Below are positions 26,980 to 36,324 of a stretch of DNA of 64,000 nucleotides, in pieces (the first letter of the stretch is position 1; each line of letters begins with the position of its first letter). Source of the stretch: Roseiarcus sp963741845 (GTDB lineage: Bacteria; Pseudomonadota; Alphaproteobacteria; Rhizobiales; Beijerinckiaceae); assembly GCA_963741845.1 (NCBI GenBank), contig CAVUJV010000024.1, positions 186,001-250,000 of the forward strand, written 5' to 3'. The translations under genes and the position numbers were made by a program. The notes beneath the pieces were generated by a model. The model saw nothing but the letters and a program-made list of their open reading frames with translations. It was not told the origin of the DNA and ran no database searches.

Positions 26980-28572
26980 CTATCCCAGCGCGCGGATCAC
27001 CGCGTCGGCGTTGGTGACGACGGAGACATTCTGCAGCGCATAATTGATCGAAGCGTTGTGCCAGTCGGCGTTCATCGTCGAACAGCAGTCCTCGGGTACG
27101 ATCATGAAATAGCCCTTGTCGGCGCCGGTGCGCGCGGTGTGCTCGATCGACATGTTGGTCCAGGCGCCGGTCACAATGACCATGTCGCGACCGGCGCTTT
27201 TCAGGATCGTCTCGAGCTTCGTGCCCTCCCAGGCGCTCATGCGGATCTTCTCGACGATGAAATCGCCGCCTTGCGGCTCGAGTCCGGAGACCGGCGCCGC
27301 GCCCCAGCTTCCCCGCACCACCGCCTTGCTGTCGACGACGCCCTCGAACAGCGGCGCGTTCAGCGTGAGGCCCGGCGCGCCCGGCTCGACGACGAACCAG
27401 ACATGGATGACGGGAATCCCCCGCGCCCGCGCCGCGGCGGCGAGCCGCCGGGCGTTCTCGACGACGTTCTGCGCGCGCGCGTGCGCTGGCGCGCCGGAGG
27501 CGGCGAAAGCGCCGCCGTCCATGATCACGTCGTTCTGCATGTCCTGAATGATGAGCGCGCAGCGGCGCGGATCGAGCGTGAGCTCCTTTGCGAGCTGTGG
27601 CTGCGAGGAAGGCGGAGGCGCCGGCGTTTCACGGGTCGACGGGGGTGGACGGAAACTGCTCGTGGCGGACATGTAAGGCTCCCGGCGCGGCCCGACCTTG
27701 GTGGTCACGCTATAGACCGAATGGGTCGCGGTGAGGAAAAGCGTGCGGAACTCCGGGCCGCCCCAGGCGAGATTGGCGACGAGTTCGGGAACGCGCACCT
27801 TGCCGATGAGGTCGCCCGAGGGCGCATAGACCCAGACGCCGCCCGGCGCCGTCAACCAGACATTGCCGCGCTGATCGCATTTCATGCCGTCCGGGACGCC
27901 CGCTTCGAGCGCCGAGCGGATGCCGGAGGCGAAGACGCGGCCGTTCGAAAGCGATCCGTCGGCCGCGACGTCGAAAACGCGAATGAGCGTCTGCTGCGTG
28001 TCGTTGACATAGAGCAGCCGCTCGTCGGGCGAGAAGCAGAGGCCGTTCGGCTGGTCGAACAGGAAGCGGTCGACCAGAAGCTGCGGCGGGCCACCGCCCG
28101 GCGGCACGCGATAGACGCCCTGAAAGCCGAGCTGGCGCGGACGCTCGACGCCGAAGCCGGGCATGCGGCCGTACCAGGGGTCCGAGAAATAGATCGAGCC
28201 ATCGGAACGCACGCAGACATCGTTCGGGCTGTTGAGCTCCTGTCCTTCGAAATGCGTGGCGAGCGTCTCCCGCCGCCCGTCGGGCCGCTCGCGCACGAGC
28301 GAGGAGGTCGCGTGCTCGCAGACGATGAGATTGAGCTCGGCGTCATAAGTCATGCCGTTGCATTTGTTCGACGGCCGCTTGACCTCGGAGACCCCGCCGC
28401 GCGCATCCCACCGCCTGCGCACATCCGCCGGCATGTCGGAGAACAGCAGAAAATGTTCGACCGGATGCCAGATCGGCCCTTCGGTGAAGGTGAAGCCGCT
28501 GCCCACCTGAGCGACCGGCGCGTAAGGGTCGATCAGCTCCTCGAATTCCGGCCTCATGGTCGCGTGCGTCAT
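26980..28572 (-). CDS. SMP-30/gluconolactonase-isochorismatase fusion protein
   Basis: This 530-residue open frame joins two hydrolases without a frameshift. Residues 1-300 form an SMP-30/lactonase six-bladed propeller with the metal ligands in FTEGPIWHP, LNSPNDVCVRSDGSIYFSDP and GVPDGMKCDQRGNVW. A proline-rich linker with a Met near residue 305 follows. Residues about 335-530 form an isochorismatase-like domain with the Asp in IIQDMQNDVIMDGG and Lys in FIVEKIRMSAWEG. The usual catalytic Cys is Ser here (GAWTNMSIEHTA), so simple Cys-amidase chemistry is doubtful. Such a pair could open a lactone and then hydrolyse an amide or enol ether. A lost stop between two genes is an alternative. Confidence 0.82.
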   Translation of the reverse strand: MTHATMRPEFEELIDPYAPVAQVGSGFTFTEGPIWHPVEHFLLFSDMPADVRRRWDARGGVSEVKRPSNKCNGMTYDAELNLIVCEHATSSLVRERPDGRRETLATHFEGQELNSPNDVCVRSDGSIYFSDPWYGRMPGFGVERPRQLGFQGVYRVPPGGGPPQLLVDRFLFDQPNGLCFSPDERLLYVNDTQQTLIRVFDVAADGSLSNGRVFASGIRSALEAGVPDGMKCDQRGNVWLTAPGGVWVYAPSGDLIGKVRVPELVANLAWGGPEFRTLFLTATHSVYSVTTKVGPRREPYMSATSSFRPPPSTRETPAPPPSSQPQLAKELTLDPRRCALIIQDMQNDVIMDGGAFAASGAPAHARAQNVVENARRLAAAARARGIPVIHVWFVVEPGAPGLTLNAPLFEGVVDSKAVVRGSWGAAPVSGLEPQGGDFIVEKIRMSAWEGTKLETILKSAGRDMVIVTGAWTNMSIEHTARTGADKGYFMIVPEDCCSTMNADWHNASINYALQNVSVVTNADAVIRALG

Positions 28573-28595
28573 TGCCTCTCTCCCCTAAAGCGGCG

Positions 28596-29445
28596 TCACA
28601 TCGGGAACCAGTTGCGCCGCGCGACCGACTGCACGGTCGGGCCAGGAACCTGATCGTGCAAACGCGCGACGACCGCGCCGCCCTCGATCTTCGCGGGCCG
28701 GTCATGGACAGGCAGAAGGAAGCGGGCGTTGCTCAGCAGCTTCTTGATCTGGGCCTTCTCGTCGCGTTTCGTCATGGCGTGATTGCCGGTCGTTTGCGGC
28801 TCCCAATCGTGGATCTGCCGGAAAGGCTCCACGATCTGGTCGTTGAAGTCGTAGATGACGTCGCCGCAGATGGTGGCGATCCCTTCGGCGGTATGGACAT
28901 GCACGTTCATCGAGCCCTCGGTATGGGCGCCGGCATATTCGCAATAGACGCCGGGCATGAGCTCGATCGGCCCCGAGATTTCGAGGTCGAGCAGCCGCAG
29001 CGCGCCCTTGGTGTGCAGCCGGTCCACGAGGTGCTTGATGTCCGGCGCGGGATATTGCGGGTGCATGATGCCCGAGACGGAGAATTCGAGCTCCTTGCGG
29101 TTGATGACCATCGTCGTGTTCATCGGAAAAAGATCGTCCTTGCCCGCATGATCGATATGCAGATGCGTATGGCAGACGAAGCGCACGTCGCCCATGCGGA
29201 CGCCGTGCTTGGCGAGCTGATTCTCGATCATGTTCTCGTGATACTGGAGTCCGCGCATGCCGAGCGTCTCCATGATCTGGTTCGACCGGTATCCCGTGTC
29301 GACCAGCACCGGATATTGGCCGCCAAGGATCAGGAAGCCGAGCGTCGGGACGCGCCGCGTGCGCCCGCAATCGCGCCCGAGCACAAGAAAGCTCGAACTC
29401 GAGCTCGATGTCGCCATAGTCGAGAATTTTGATTTCCAGCGGCAT
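28596..29445 (-). CDS. MBL-fold metallo-hydrolase, N-acyl homoserine lactonase-like, frameshifted
   Basis: This metallo-beta-lactamase-fold hydrolase belongs to the lactonase branch. The dinuclear zinc motif is HTHLHIDHAGKDDLF, with further ligands in AGAHTEGSMNVHV and GDVIYDF. The true N-terminus MPLEIKILDYGDIELEF lies in another frame starting at 29445 and joins near 29395 to SSFLVLGRDCGRTRRVPTLG. The joined protein is about 282 residues. The long frame that starts at 29459 would give a Ser-rich N-terminus not expected for the family. It sits between an amidohydrolase and the SMP-30 fusion, suggesting successive lactone or amide hydrolyses in one pathway. Confidence 0.8.
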
Positions 29446-29486
29446 TGTTTTCCTCCCATTGTTCGTCGTCGCGCGCGTCCCGCGCG

Positions 29487-30375
29487 CTATGCCAATCGGT
29501 AGACCCGCATCGCAGTGTCGTGCAGGATCGCGCGCTGCTCCTTTTCCGGCAGCGCTTTGACGGCTTCCCGATAGGCGCTCGTCAGCGCGCCATAGGTCGT
29601 CCAGAGCTTCTCGACCGGAAAGTTCGAGCCGAAGAGACAGCGGTCAGCGCCGAAGACGCCGACCGTCTCGCGCACGACGTCGGCGATATGCGCGGCGTCG
29701 TTGCGATGGATGAAGGTGCCGAGCCCGGACAGCTTCGAGACGACATTCGGACAGGCGGCGAGCCGCACCATGCCGGCGCGCCACTCGGATCTGCCCTGAA
29801 TCGAGAGGTCTTCGAGCATGCCCGCGTGCTGAAGCACGAATGTCACGTTCGGGCAGGCCTCGGCAAGGTCGGCGGCGTCCGCCATCTGTTTCGCGAAGAC
29901 CTGAAGATCGAAGCTCCAGCCGTAGTCGGCGAGCCGCGCAACATTGCGGCGGAGGGTCGGATCGGCGGCGAGATCGGGCCGGGACGCGAAACGATAGAGC
30001 GGGTTCTCGTGCCAGTGCAATTGCATGCGCGCGCCGCGCATCAAGCGGATAGCGCCGCAGGCGATCGAGCTGCGGCCGGACGTCCTCGACGGAGAAGTCC
30101 GCATAGGCGACGATGGCGTGCGGCCAGCCTGTGCGGTCGGCGGTCTCCTGCACCCAGCGCGCCTCGTCCTCGAATTTCTCGCGCGGCCAGTTGGTCTGGA
30201 CATAGACCGATTTCACGACATCGGAGCCAGCAATGTCGGACAGATATTCCTCGATCGGATAGTCGCGCCGGATCGGTTCATACGGGCCGAAGATGCGCGG
30301 CTGCATGGGGCCCGCGAGCCAAGGCAGATCGGCCTGCCGCCAGATATGATGGTGCCCATCGACGATCGGAATCAT
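29487..30375 (-). CDS. amidohydrolase family protein (lactonase-like), frameshifted
   Basis: This TIM-barrel amidohydrolase-2 protein is of the group that includes sugar lactonases and 2-pyrone-4,6-dicarboxylate lactonase. The N-terminal metal motif is VDGHHHIWRQADLPW. After a frameshift near 30042 follow RMQLHWHENPLYRFA, FVLQHAGM, KLSGLGTF and the catalytic Asp-region equivalent LFGSNFPVEKLW, where Asn replaces the usual Asp (GSDWP in related proteins). Joined length is about 295 residues. Its start overlaps the VWA gene stop (ATGA). It is likely a lactonase or hydrolase in the same catabolic operon. Confidence 0.82.
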
Positions 30376-31490
30376 GCGGCTTTCCTTCGCGAGAGCGCGA
30401 GCACGTGATCGACGATCGCCGCCGTCGAGCCTCCGTCGACGATGTCATCGACGAAGCGCGAGACGGCTATCAGCGCCTCGGTCTGCGGCTTGAAGTTCGG
30501 TCCACGCGCGAGCGGCGTCAGCCAGCTCACGCGCCATGCGCGGCGCGAGAGCTTCGCCACGGCGTCGGCGAGCGCCAGCGGATCGCCGCGCTCGAGTCCG
30601 TCGGAGACGATGAGGACGACCGCGCCTCGCGCATAGCCGCCGAAGCGCGGAATGGCGAGGAAGGCCTGGAGCGCGTCGCCGATCCGGGTGCCGCCGTCGA
30701 AGTCGCTGACGATCTGCGCGGCGGCGGCGAGCGCCTGCTCGCGCCGCTTGATGCGCATGGCGCGCGTCACGCGCGTGAGCCGCGTGCCGAAGGTGAAGAC
30801 TTCGATCTGGGGCGCGACCTCGGCGAGCGCATGCGCGAGGCGCAGGTTCTCCTCCGTGCGCTCCTTCATCGAGCCGGAAACGTCGATCAGCAGCAGGATC
30901 TTGCGCGGCTTGAGCTTCCGCCTGAGCCGTGAGAGACGGATCACCTCGCCGTCGTTGCGCGCGGCGTCGCGTAAGGTCCGGCGCAGGTCCACGACGGAAC
31001 CGCGCCGGCCGCGCATGCGGCGATAGCTGCGGCGGCGGGGCAGGCGTCGCGCGGCGTCGCGAGCGAGGCGCCGCAGCGCGTCCGCCGTCGCCGCGGGGCC
31101 GAAGCGGCGCTGCACGAGCGCTTCGGCGCGCGTCGCTGCTTCGCCCGATTCGTTCTGCTCGTCGGCTTCGAGCGCCTCGTCCTCGCCGCGCTGGTCTTCC
31201 TGCACCTTGACGGGCTCTTCGCTCTCGGCGTCCATGAGCGGCGGCGGATCTTCGCCCAGAAAATGGATGCGAAAGAGAAGATTGTAGGCGGCGTGGCGCT
31301 CGGGCGGCGGCGCCAGCGTCGCCAGTCCGGCCTGGCGGATGTCCTCTGGCTCGCGCGGGCCCAGCAGGCCGATCGCCGCGAGGAAGGAGGTCGTCTGATC
31401 GGGGGAAATGGCGAACCCGTTGCGCCTGAGCAGCGTGACGAAGGAGAGGAACGGCCGCAACGGCTGCGGCGCGACGTCCGGCTCGCTCAT
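30372..31490 (-). CDS. VWA domain protein, CoxE-like
   Basis: This 372-residue cytosolic protein has a C-terminal von Willebrand A domain. The MIDAS motif is LLIDVSGSMKERTEENLRL, with Thr in DGGTRIGDALQ and Asp in VLIVSDGLERGDP. The N-terminal half is the CoxE-type region with acidic linker (EDQRGEDEALEADEQNESGE) and a basic stretch RRLPRRRSYRRMRGRRG. CoxE works with the MoxR ATPase CoxD in maturing or inserting the metal site of CO dehydrogenase-type molybdenum enzymes. The ATG at 31490 overlaps the MoxR stop and its stop overlaps the amidohydrolase start. Confidence 0.87.
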   Translation of the reverse strand: MSEPDVAPQPLRPFLSFVTLLRRNGFAISPDQTTSFLAAIGLLGPREPEDIRQAGLATLAPPPERHAAYNLLFRIHFLGEDPPPLMDAESEEPVKVQEDQRGEDEALEADEQNESGEAATRAEALVQRRFGPAATADALRRLARDAARRLPRRRSYRRMRGRRGSVVDLRRTLRDAARNDGEVIRLSRLRRKLKPRKILLLIDVSGSMKERTEENLRLAHALAEVAPQIEVFTFGTRLTRVTRAMRIKRREQALAAAAQIVSDFDGGTRIGDALQAFLAIPRFGGYARGAVVLIVSDGLERGDPLALADAVAKLSRRAWRVSWLTPLARGPNFKPQTEALIAVSRFVDDIVDGGSTAAIVDHVLALSRRKAA

Positions 31491-32369
31491 GCCGCGGCCT
31501 CGGCGAGGATCGAATCGAGCCGGCCGGCGACGTAAGCGAGATCTTCCTCGTCCTTGAGCGCCACCCCGATCGAACGCTTGAACGCTTCCGGCCAGCGGGC
31601 GCCGCGCTCGTTGAGCAGGGTCGCGGCCTCGGCCCAGTCCACGGCCTCGGCGATGCCGGGCGCCTTGCTCAACGGCTCGCGCCTCAGGCGGCCCACGGCC
31701 GCCGCCACGGCCCGCGCGGTGGACTCGGCGACGCTGGAAGCGCGCATCATCACGATGCGCGCCTCGCGCTCCGGATTCGGATAGTCGATCCAGTGATAGA
31801 CGCAGCGGCGGCGCAGCGCCTCGTGCAGGTCGCGCGTGCGGTTGGAGGTGAGGATCACCACAGGCCGCTCGACCGCGCGCAAGGTGCCGCGCTCGGGGAT
31901 CGAGATCTGGAAGTCGGACAGGAATTCGAGCAGGAAGGCCTCGAACTCCTGATCCGAGCGGTCGATCTCGTCGATCAGCAGCACGGAGGAATTGGGCGCG
32001 CGCAAGGACGGCGAGCATCGGCCGCTCGATAAGGAAGGGCTCGCTGTAGATGTCGATGCTCTGCTCGCCCGCCTGACGGATCGCGAGCATCTGGCGCGGA
32101 TAGTTCCACTCGTAGAGCGCGGCCGACGCGTCAATGCCCTCGTAGCACTGCAGCCGAATGAGCTTTCGCGCGAGCACGGCGGCGATGGCCTTGGCGGCCT
32201 CCGTCTTGCCGACGCCCGGCGCGCCTTCGAGCAGCAGCGGCTTGCCCAGCGCGAGCGCCAGATAGGCCGCCGTCGCGAGGCCCTCGTCGGCGAGATAATA
32301 GGCCGCCCGCAGCGCCTTTTCGAGCGCTTCCGGGCTGTCGATGCCGACGATGTTGCCGCGGGGCGCCAT
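31487..32369 (-). CDS. MoxR-family AAA ATPase, CoxD-like, frameshifted
   Basis: This is a AAA+ chaperone of the MoxR class. Walker A is LLEGAPGVGKTEAAKAIA and Walker B is LLIDEIDRSDQEFEAFLLEF, followed by sensor 1 VVILTSNRTRDLHEALRRR. A frameshift near 32000 within GCGCGCGC separates the two halves; joined length is about 294 residues, as expected. The ATG at 32369 follows the molybdenum subunit stop by 7 bases. With the VWA protein it forms the MoxR-VWA pair that remodels a partner enzyme, here almost certainly the adjacent molybdenum hydroxylase. Confidence 0.85.
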
Positions 32370-32376
32370 CAGCCGC

Positions 32377-33400
32377 TCACCGCCGGGCCTGCGGGCGCGC
32401 GCCGCCTTGCGCCTTGATGGCGCGCAGCACCTTCTCCGGCGTGATCGGCAATTCGTCCATGCGCACGCCGACGGCGTTGAAGATGGCGTTGGCGACGGCC
32501 GGGAGCACGGGATTGGCGCACATCTCGCCCGGCCCCTTGCCGCCGAACGGCCCGTCGGGCGCGGGGCGCTCCAGAACCGCAATGTCGTGCGGGCAGATGT
32601 CGCCTGGGCCCGGCATCAGATATTCGACGAAGTCGCGCGGCCCGTGACTCGGATCGGGATAATAGGGCTCCGGCGTCTCGTAGAGCGTGTGGCTGACCCC
32701 CATCCAGGCCCCGCCGACAAGCTGCTGCTCGACCAGTTTCGGGTTCAGCGCGCGTCCCGAGTTCGTAAGCGCTGTCCATGCGCACCATGCTGACTTCGCC
32801 GGTCTCGTCATCGACCTCCACTTCCGCGACGAGGCAGGCGTGCGCATAGCAGGTGGCGGGCGACATCTCGCCCGTCTCCGGATCGACCGAGGACAGCGGG
32901 ACGAGAAAAATGCCGCGACCGGAAATCGTCCGCCCCTGCTTGAACTGCGCCGCGATCGCGACATCCTTGGTCGAGATCGAGCGATGCGGCGCGCCCTTCA
33001 CATGGATGTTGCCGCGGCCGTCCGTGTCGAGGTCGGCGACATTGACTTCGAGCTCTTCCGCCGCGGCTTCCATCATCACGGCGCGGGCTTCGCGCGCAGC
33101 CGCCGCGACCGCGTTGCCGACGCGATGCGTGCCGCGCGAGGCGAAGCTGCCCATGCAATGGGGGCCGGTGTCGGAATCGGCCGTGTCGACATAGACGTCC
33201 TCGACCGGCACGCCCAGCGCCTCCGCGCAGATCTGGCGCGTCACCGATTTCATTCCCTGCCCGAGGTCGATCGAAGACAGGGCGACGGTGAATTTGCCGC
33301 TCGGATTGGAATGCACGAGCGCCTGGCTCGGATCGCCGCCGAGATTCATGCCGATCGGATAGTTGATCGACGCCATGCCGCGTCCGCGATGCTTGGTCAT
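32377..33400 (-). CDS. molybdenum hydroxylase large subunit, C-terminal half, frameshifted
   Basis: This is the second part of a xanthine dehydrogenase-family molybdopterin subunit. It begins MTKHRGRGMASINYPIGMNL, contains IDLGQGMKSVTRQICAEALG and CMGSFASRGTHRVGNAV, and ends with the catalytic glutamate motif GGKGPGEMCANPVLPAVANA. An AGGAGG sequence ends 10 bases before the ATG at 33400, and the ATG follows the stop of the N-terminal half by 4 bases, so it may be an independent polypeptide. One extra base near 32756 must be removed to reach the stop at 32377, giving about 341 residues. Split Mo subunits exist, for example in Eubacterium nicotinate dehydrogenase. A consensus indel that broke one long gene is the alternative. 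Confidence 0.78.
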
Positions 33401-33404
33401 GGCC

Positions 33405-34985
33405 TCAACGCCTCCTGCCGAATACGGATGAGAACCGCGTCGCCCCATGGCTCGATGCTGCGGGTTGGGGAGGGGGCGGAGGCGGCGGCGGGCGGAATGG
33501 CTCCTGAGGCGGCGAGCGATAGGGCTCCGGAGGGCGGTCGTCGCTCGACCGCTGCGGCTGCGCCGCCGGCCGCTGCGAATCGCGCGGCGTTGGCGGGATC
33601 GCGGCGCGGGCGCCGCCGCCGTCCTTGCGGGACGACGCGCGCTTGAATTCCTCGCCGATCCGCCAGTTCGCCTTCTCGGCCGCGACCTGCACGCATTCGA
33701 TGAGCGCGGTGTTCTTCGCCTCGCGCCGGTGCGCCTTCATGTCGCCGTCGCGATAGGCGTTGAGGATGCGAAACTCCATCGGGTCCATGCCGACGAGTTG
33801 GGCGAGCTTGTCCATCTGGCATTCGATGGCGAAATCGACCGCCGTCACGCCGAAGCCGCGCATCGCCGTCGCCGGCACGCGATTGGTGAAGACGCAATAG
33901 ACGTCGGCATGGACGTTGGCGACCGTATAGGGGCCGGGCAGATGCGCGGCGCATTTGACGACCGCGTAGCTGGAAAGCCGCGTATAGGCGCCGCTGTCGA
34001 AATAGCAGCGGAACTTGCGCGCCAGAATCCGGCCGTTTCGCGAGATCCCGTCCTTGATATAGATCCGTTCGGCGCCGCGCGGCGCGCAATAGGTCATCTC
34101 CTCCTCGCGGCCGATCATGTAGCGCACCGGCCGGCCCGTCAGCATCGCGCCGAGGATCGAGAGCGGCTCGGTCACCGTGTCGACCTTGCCGCCGAAGCCG
34201 CCGCCAACCGTGCCGCCGACGAAATGCAGCTGGTTCGACGGAACATCGAGGATCTTCGCGCAGGTGTCGAGCGAGAAGAACAGCGCCTGCGTGGAGGTGT
34301 AGACGATATAGCGCCCGTTGGTGTCCGGCGCGGCGATCGAACCGTTCGGCTCGGTCGGCGCATGCTCGATCGGCGACATCTGATAGCGCTGTTCGAGGAT
34401 ATGGTCGGCCTCCGCAAAGCCGCGCTCGACGTCGCCGAAACGCAGCTTCTGGTGGTCGTATTTCTCGTGATAGGTGAAGGTGTTCTTCGGGTAGGTCTCG
34501 TTGACGACCGGCGCTCCGGGCCGCAGGGCTTCCTCGACGTCGAACACGGTCGGCAGCGGGTCGTAGTCGACGCGGATTTTCTGAAGCGCCTCAAAGGCCG
34601 CGCGCTCATCGTCGGCGACGACGGCGACGATCGGTTCGCCCTTGTAGCGCACCTTGTCGACCGCCAGCGTCGGCTCGTCGTCCTTGCCGAAATTGATGAG
34701 GCTGAGCAGCGTGTTGAGGTTTCTCGGCACGTCCGCGCCGCGGATGATGCGGCGCACGCCCGGATGCCGCTCGGCCTCGCTCGTGTCGATCCGGCGGATC
34801 CGCGCGTGCGAGTGAGGGCTGCGCAACACCTTGAGGTGCAGCATCCCCTGAAGCTTGTGGTCGTTGAAAAAGGTCGAGGTCGCGGTGACGTGGCCGAGCA
34901 TGTCCTGCCGCTGCGTCGGCTTGCCGATCTCTCGCAGATTGTCGTCGCGCTCGTCGGCGAAAATGTCCTTGCGAAGCTCAAGCAT
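33405..34985 (-). CDS. molybdenum hydroxylase large subunit, N-terminal half with proline-rich tail
   Basis: This 526-residue open frame holds the first two thirds of a xanthine dehydrogenase-family Mo subunit: IGKPTQRQDMLGHVTATSTF, HFVGGTVGGGFGGKVD for the cofactor, and the active-site loop PATAMRGFGVTAVDFAIECQ. AMRGFG marks the general hydroxylase group. The VAYRCSFR loop of true CO dehydrogenase is absent. The last 75 residues are an unusual Pro/Gln/Ser/Arg-rich tail with eight consecutive prolines, ending at a TGA where the family would continue into the C-terminal domain. The ATG at 34985 lies 3 bases after the small-subunit stop. Substrate is likely an N-heteroaromatic or aldehyde. Confidence 0.85.
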   Translation of the reverse strand: MLELRKDIFADERDDNLREIGKPTQRQDMLGHVTATSTFFNDHKLQGMLHLKVLRSPHSHARIRRIDTSEAERHPGVRRIIRGADVPRNLNTLLSLINFGKDDEPTLAVDKVRYKGEPIVAVVADDERAAFEALQKIRVDYDPLPTVFDVEEALRPGAPVVNETYPKNTFTYHEKYDHQKLRFGDVERGFAEADHILEQRYQMSPIEHAPTEPNGSIAAPDTNGRYIVYTSTQALFFSLDTCAKILDVPSNQLHFVGGTVGGGFGGKVDTVTEPLSILGAMLTGRPVRYMIGREEEMTYCAPRGAERIYIKDGISRNGRILARKFRCYFDSGAYTRLSSYAVVKCAAHLPGPYTVANVHADVYCVFTNRVPATAMRGFGVTAVDFAIECQMDKLAQLVGMDPMEFRILNAYRDGDMKAHRREAKNTALIECVQVAAEKANWRIGEEFKRASSRKDGGGARAAIPPTPRDSQRPAAQPQRSSDDRPPEPYRSPPQEPFRPPPPPPPPQPAASSHGATRFSSVFGRRR

Positions 34986-34988
34986 GTC

Positions 34989-35480
34989 CTATGCCCTCTC
35001 ATGCGCGGCGCGTGGCCCGCGCCCGGCGACGTCGAGGATCGCATTGATGATCGGCTCGTACCCGGTGCAGCGGCAGATGTTGCCGGAGATCGCCTCGACG
35101 ACCTCCGTTCGGCTCGGCGAGGGATTGCGGTCGAGCAGCGCCTTGGCGGCCATCAGCATCCCCGGGGTGCAATAGCCGCATTGCGCGGCGAACCGCTCCA
35201 TGAAGGCGGTTTGAAGCGGATGGAGCTCGGGGCCGGTCTTCATGCCGTCCGCCGTCTCGATGGAGCGTCCCGCGACGCTTTCGGCGAGCGTCACGCACGA
35301 GAGATACGGATCGCCGTCGATCAGGACCGTGCAGGCGCCGCAGCCCCCCTGTCCGCACCCGAATTTCGGCGAGGGGTCGCCGATCAATTCTCGCAGCACG
35401 TTGAGCAGGCTCATGCCGCCGTCGACGAAAACGGCGACCTCGCGGCCGTTGTGGATGAACTGGAGCGGAGTCTTCGCCAT
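34989..35480 (-). CDS. (2Fe-2S)-binding small subunit of molybdenum hydroxylase
   Basis: This 163-residue CoxS/XdhC-type electron-transfer subunit has a plant-ferredoxin-like N-terminal domain with CGQGGCGACTVLIDG and a second cysteine at YLSC. The C-terminal domain has QCGYCTPGML and GNICRCTGYEPI, which bind the second 2Fe-2S cluster next to molybdopterin. All eight cysteines are present. It lies 6 bases after the FAD subunit gene and 3 bases before the Mo subunit gene, in the order FAD-FeS-Mo typical of cox-like operons. Confidence 0.95.
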   Translation of the reverse strand: MAKTPLQFIHNGREVAVFVDGGMSLLNVLRELIGDPSPKFGCGQGGCGACTVLIDGDPYLSCVTLAESVAGRSIETADGMKTGPELHPLQTAFMERFAAQCGYCTPGMLMAAKALLDRNPSPSRTEVVEAISGNICRCTGYEPIINAILDVAGRGPRAAHERA

Positions 35481-35486
35481 TCGTCC

Positions 35487-36308
35487 TCAAGCCTCCTGGC
35501 CGATGAGGACGCGGCGCAGATGCACGCCGACAACCTCGCGTCTGTACCATGCGCTCGCAATCGCGTCCGTCATGGGCGCCGTCCCCTCCGCCGCCGCGGC
35601 CACCGCCGCGGCAACTCCCGCCTCATCCAGCGTACGCCCTTCGAGCGCGCGCTCGGCCGCCTTGGCGCGGATCGCGGTCGGCCCCATCGCGCCATAGGCG
35701 ATGCGGGCGTTCGATACGCGCCCGCTCATGTTCGGGACATGCACGGCGATCGAAAGGACGGAAGCGCCCTTCGGTTTGACGCGCGAAACCTTGCGGTAGC
35801 GGAAGGCGTCCGGGCTCGCCGGCCGCGCGAAAGAGACGCCAGTGACGAGCGCGCCCTGCGCGCGGTCGCGATTGGCGAGAAACTCTTCGAGCGGTGTTTC
35901 GCGTTGGCCGTAGCCGCTCTGGACCGACACGGTCGCGTCGAGGGCGAGGAGCGCGACGGTGAGGTCGCCGAAGGGAGGATGGGCGAAGAGATTGCCGCCG
36001 ACGGTGCCCATCGTGCGGACGGCCGGGCCGCCGATCGTGCGTGCGACAGGATGCAGGAAGGCGAGCTCGCTGTTGCGGAGGATCTGCAGGAGCGTGACCT
36101 CGGCGCCGAGCGTCACCCGGGCGCCGCTCGCGCGGATTTCGGAAAGCGAGCGGTCGGCGATCCGCACCAGCGTCGTGATCCCGACATCGCCTTCGTTGAG
36201 CGCGCGCATCACCAGCGTGCCGCCGGCGATGTAGCGCGCGCCGCGGTCGGAGGCGAGCGTAGCCGCTGCTTCCGCGGGCGACGCGCAGGTCTTCACGCTC
36301 ACAGGCAT
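35487..36308 (-). CDS. FAD-binding medium subunit of molybdenum hydroxylase
   Basis: This 273-residue CoxM-type flavoprotein carries electrons from the Fe-S subunit to the acceptor. FAD-binding motifs are YIAGGTLVMRALNEGD and TIGGPAVRTMGTVGGNLF. A CO dehydrogenase-type FAD C-terminal domain follows, with FRYRKVSRVKPKGASVLSIA. It is the first subunit gene of the hydroxylase and is preceded 16 bases upstream by a CoxG-like gene. A divergent electron acceptor is likely, possibly quinone through the CoxG-like proteins. Confidence 0.92.
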   Translation of the reverse strand: MPVSVKTCASPAEAAATLASDRGARYIAGGTLVMRALNEGDVGITTLVRIADRSLSEIRASGARVTLGAEVTLLQILRNSELAFLHPVARTIGGPAVRTMGTVGGNLFAHPPFGDLTVALLALDATVSVQSGYGQRETPLEEFLANRDRAQGALVTGVSFARPASPDAFRYRKVSRVKPKGASVLSIAVHVPNMSGRVSNARIAYGAMGPTAIRAKAAERALEGRTLDEAGVAAAVAAAAEGTAPMTDAIASAWYRREVVGVHLRRVLIGQEA

Positions 36309-36324
36309 GATGTAATCCCTTCCC

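Noticed and set aside
30372..32582. A fused MoxR-VWA protein of 736 residues
   Set aside because: The second half of the MoxR domain is in another frame ending at 31487, and the VWA gene has its own start overlapping that stop.
32377..36308. True aerobic CO dehydrogenase (coxMSL)
   Set aside because: The large subunit has the AMRGFG loop and lacks the Cys-containing loop of form I CoxL, so only the Cox-like organisation is retained.
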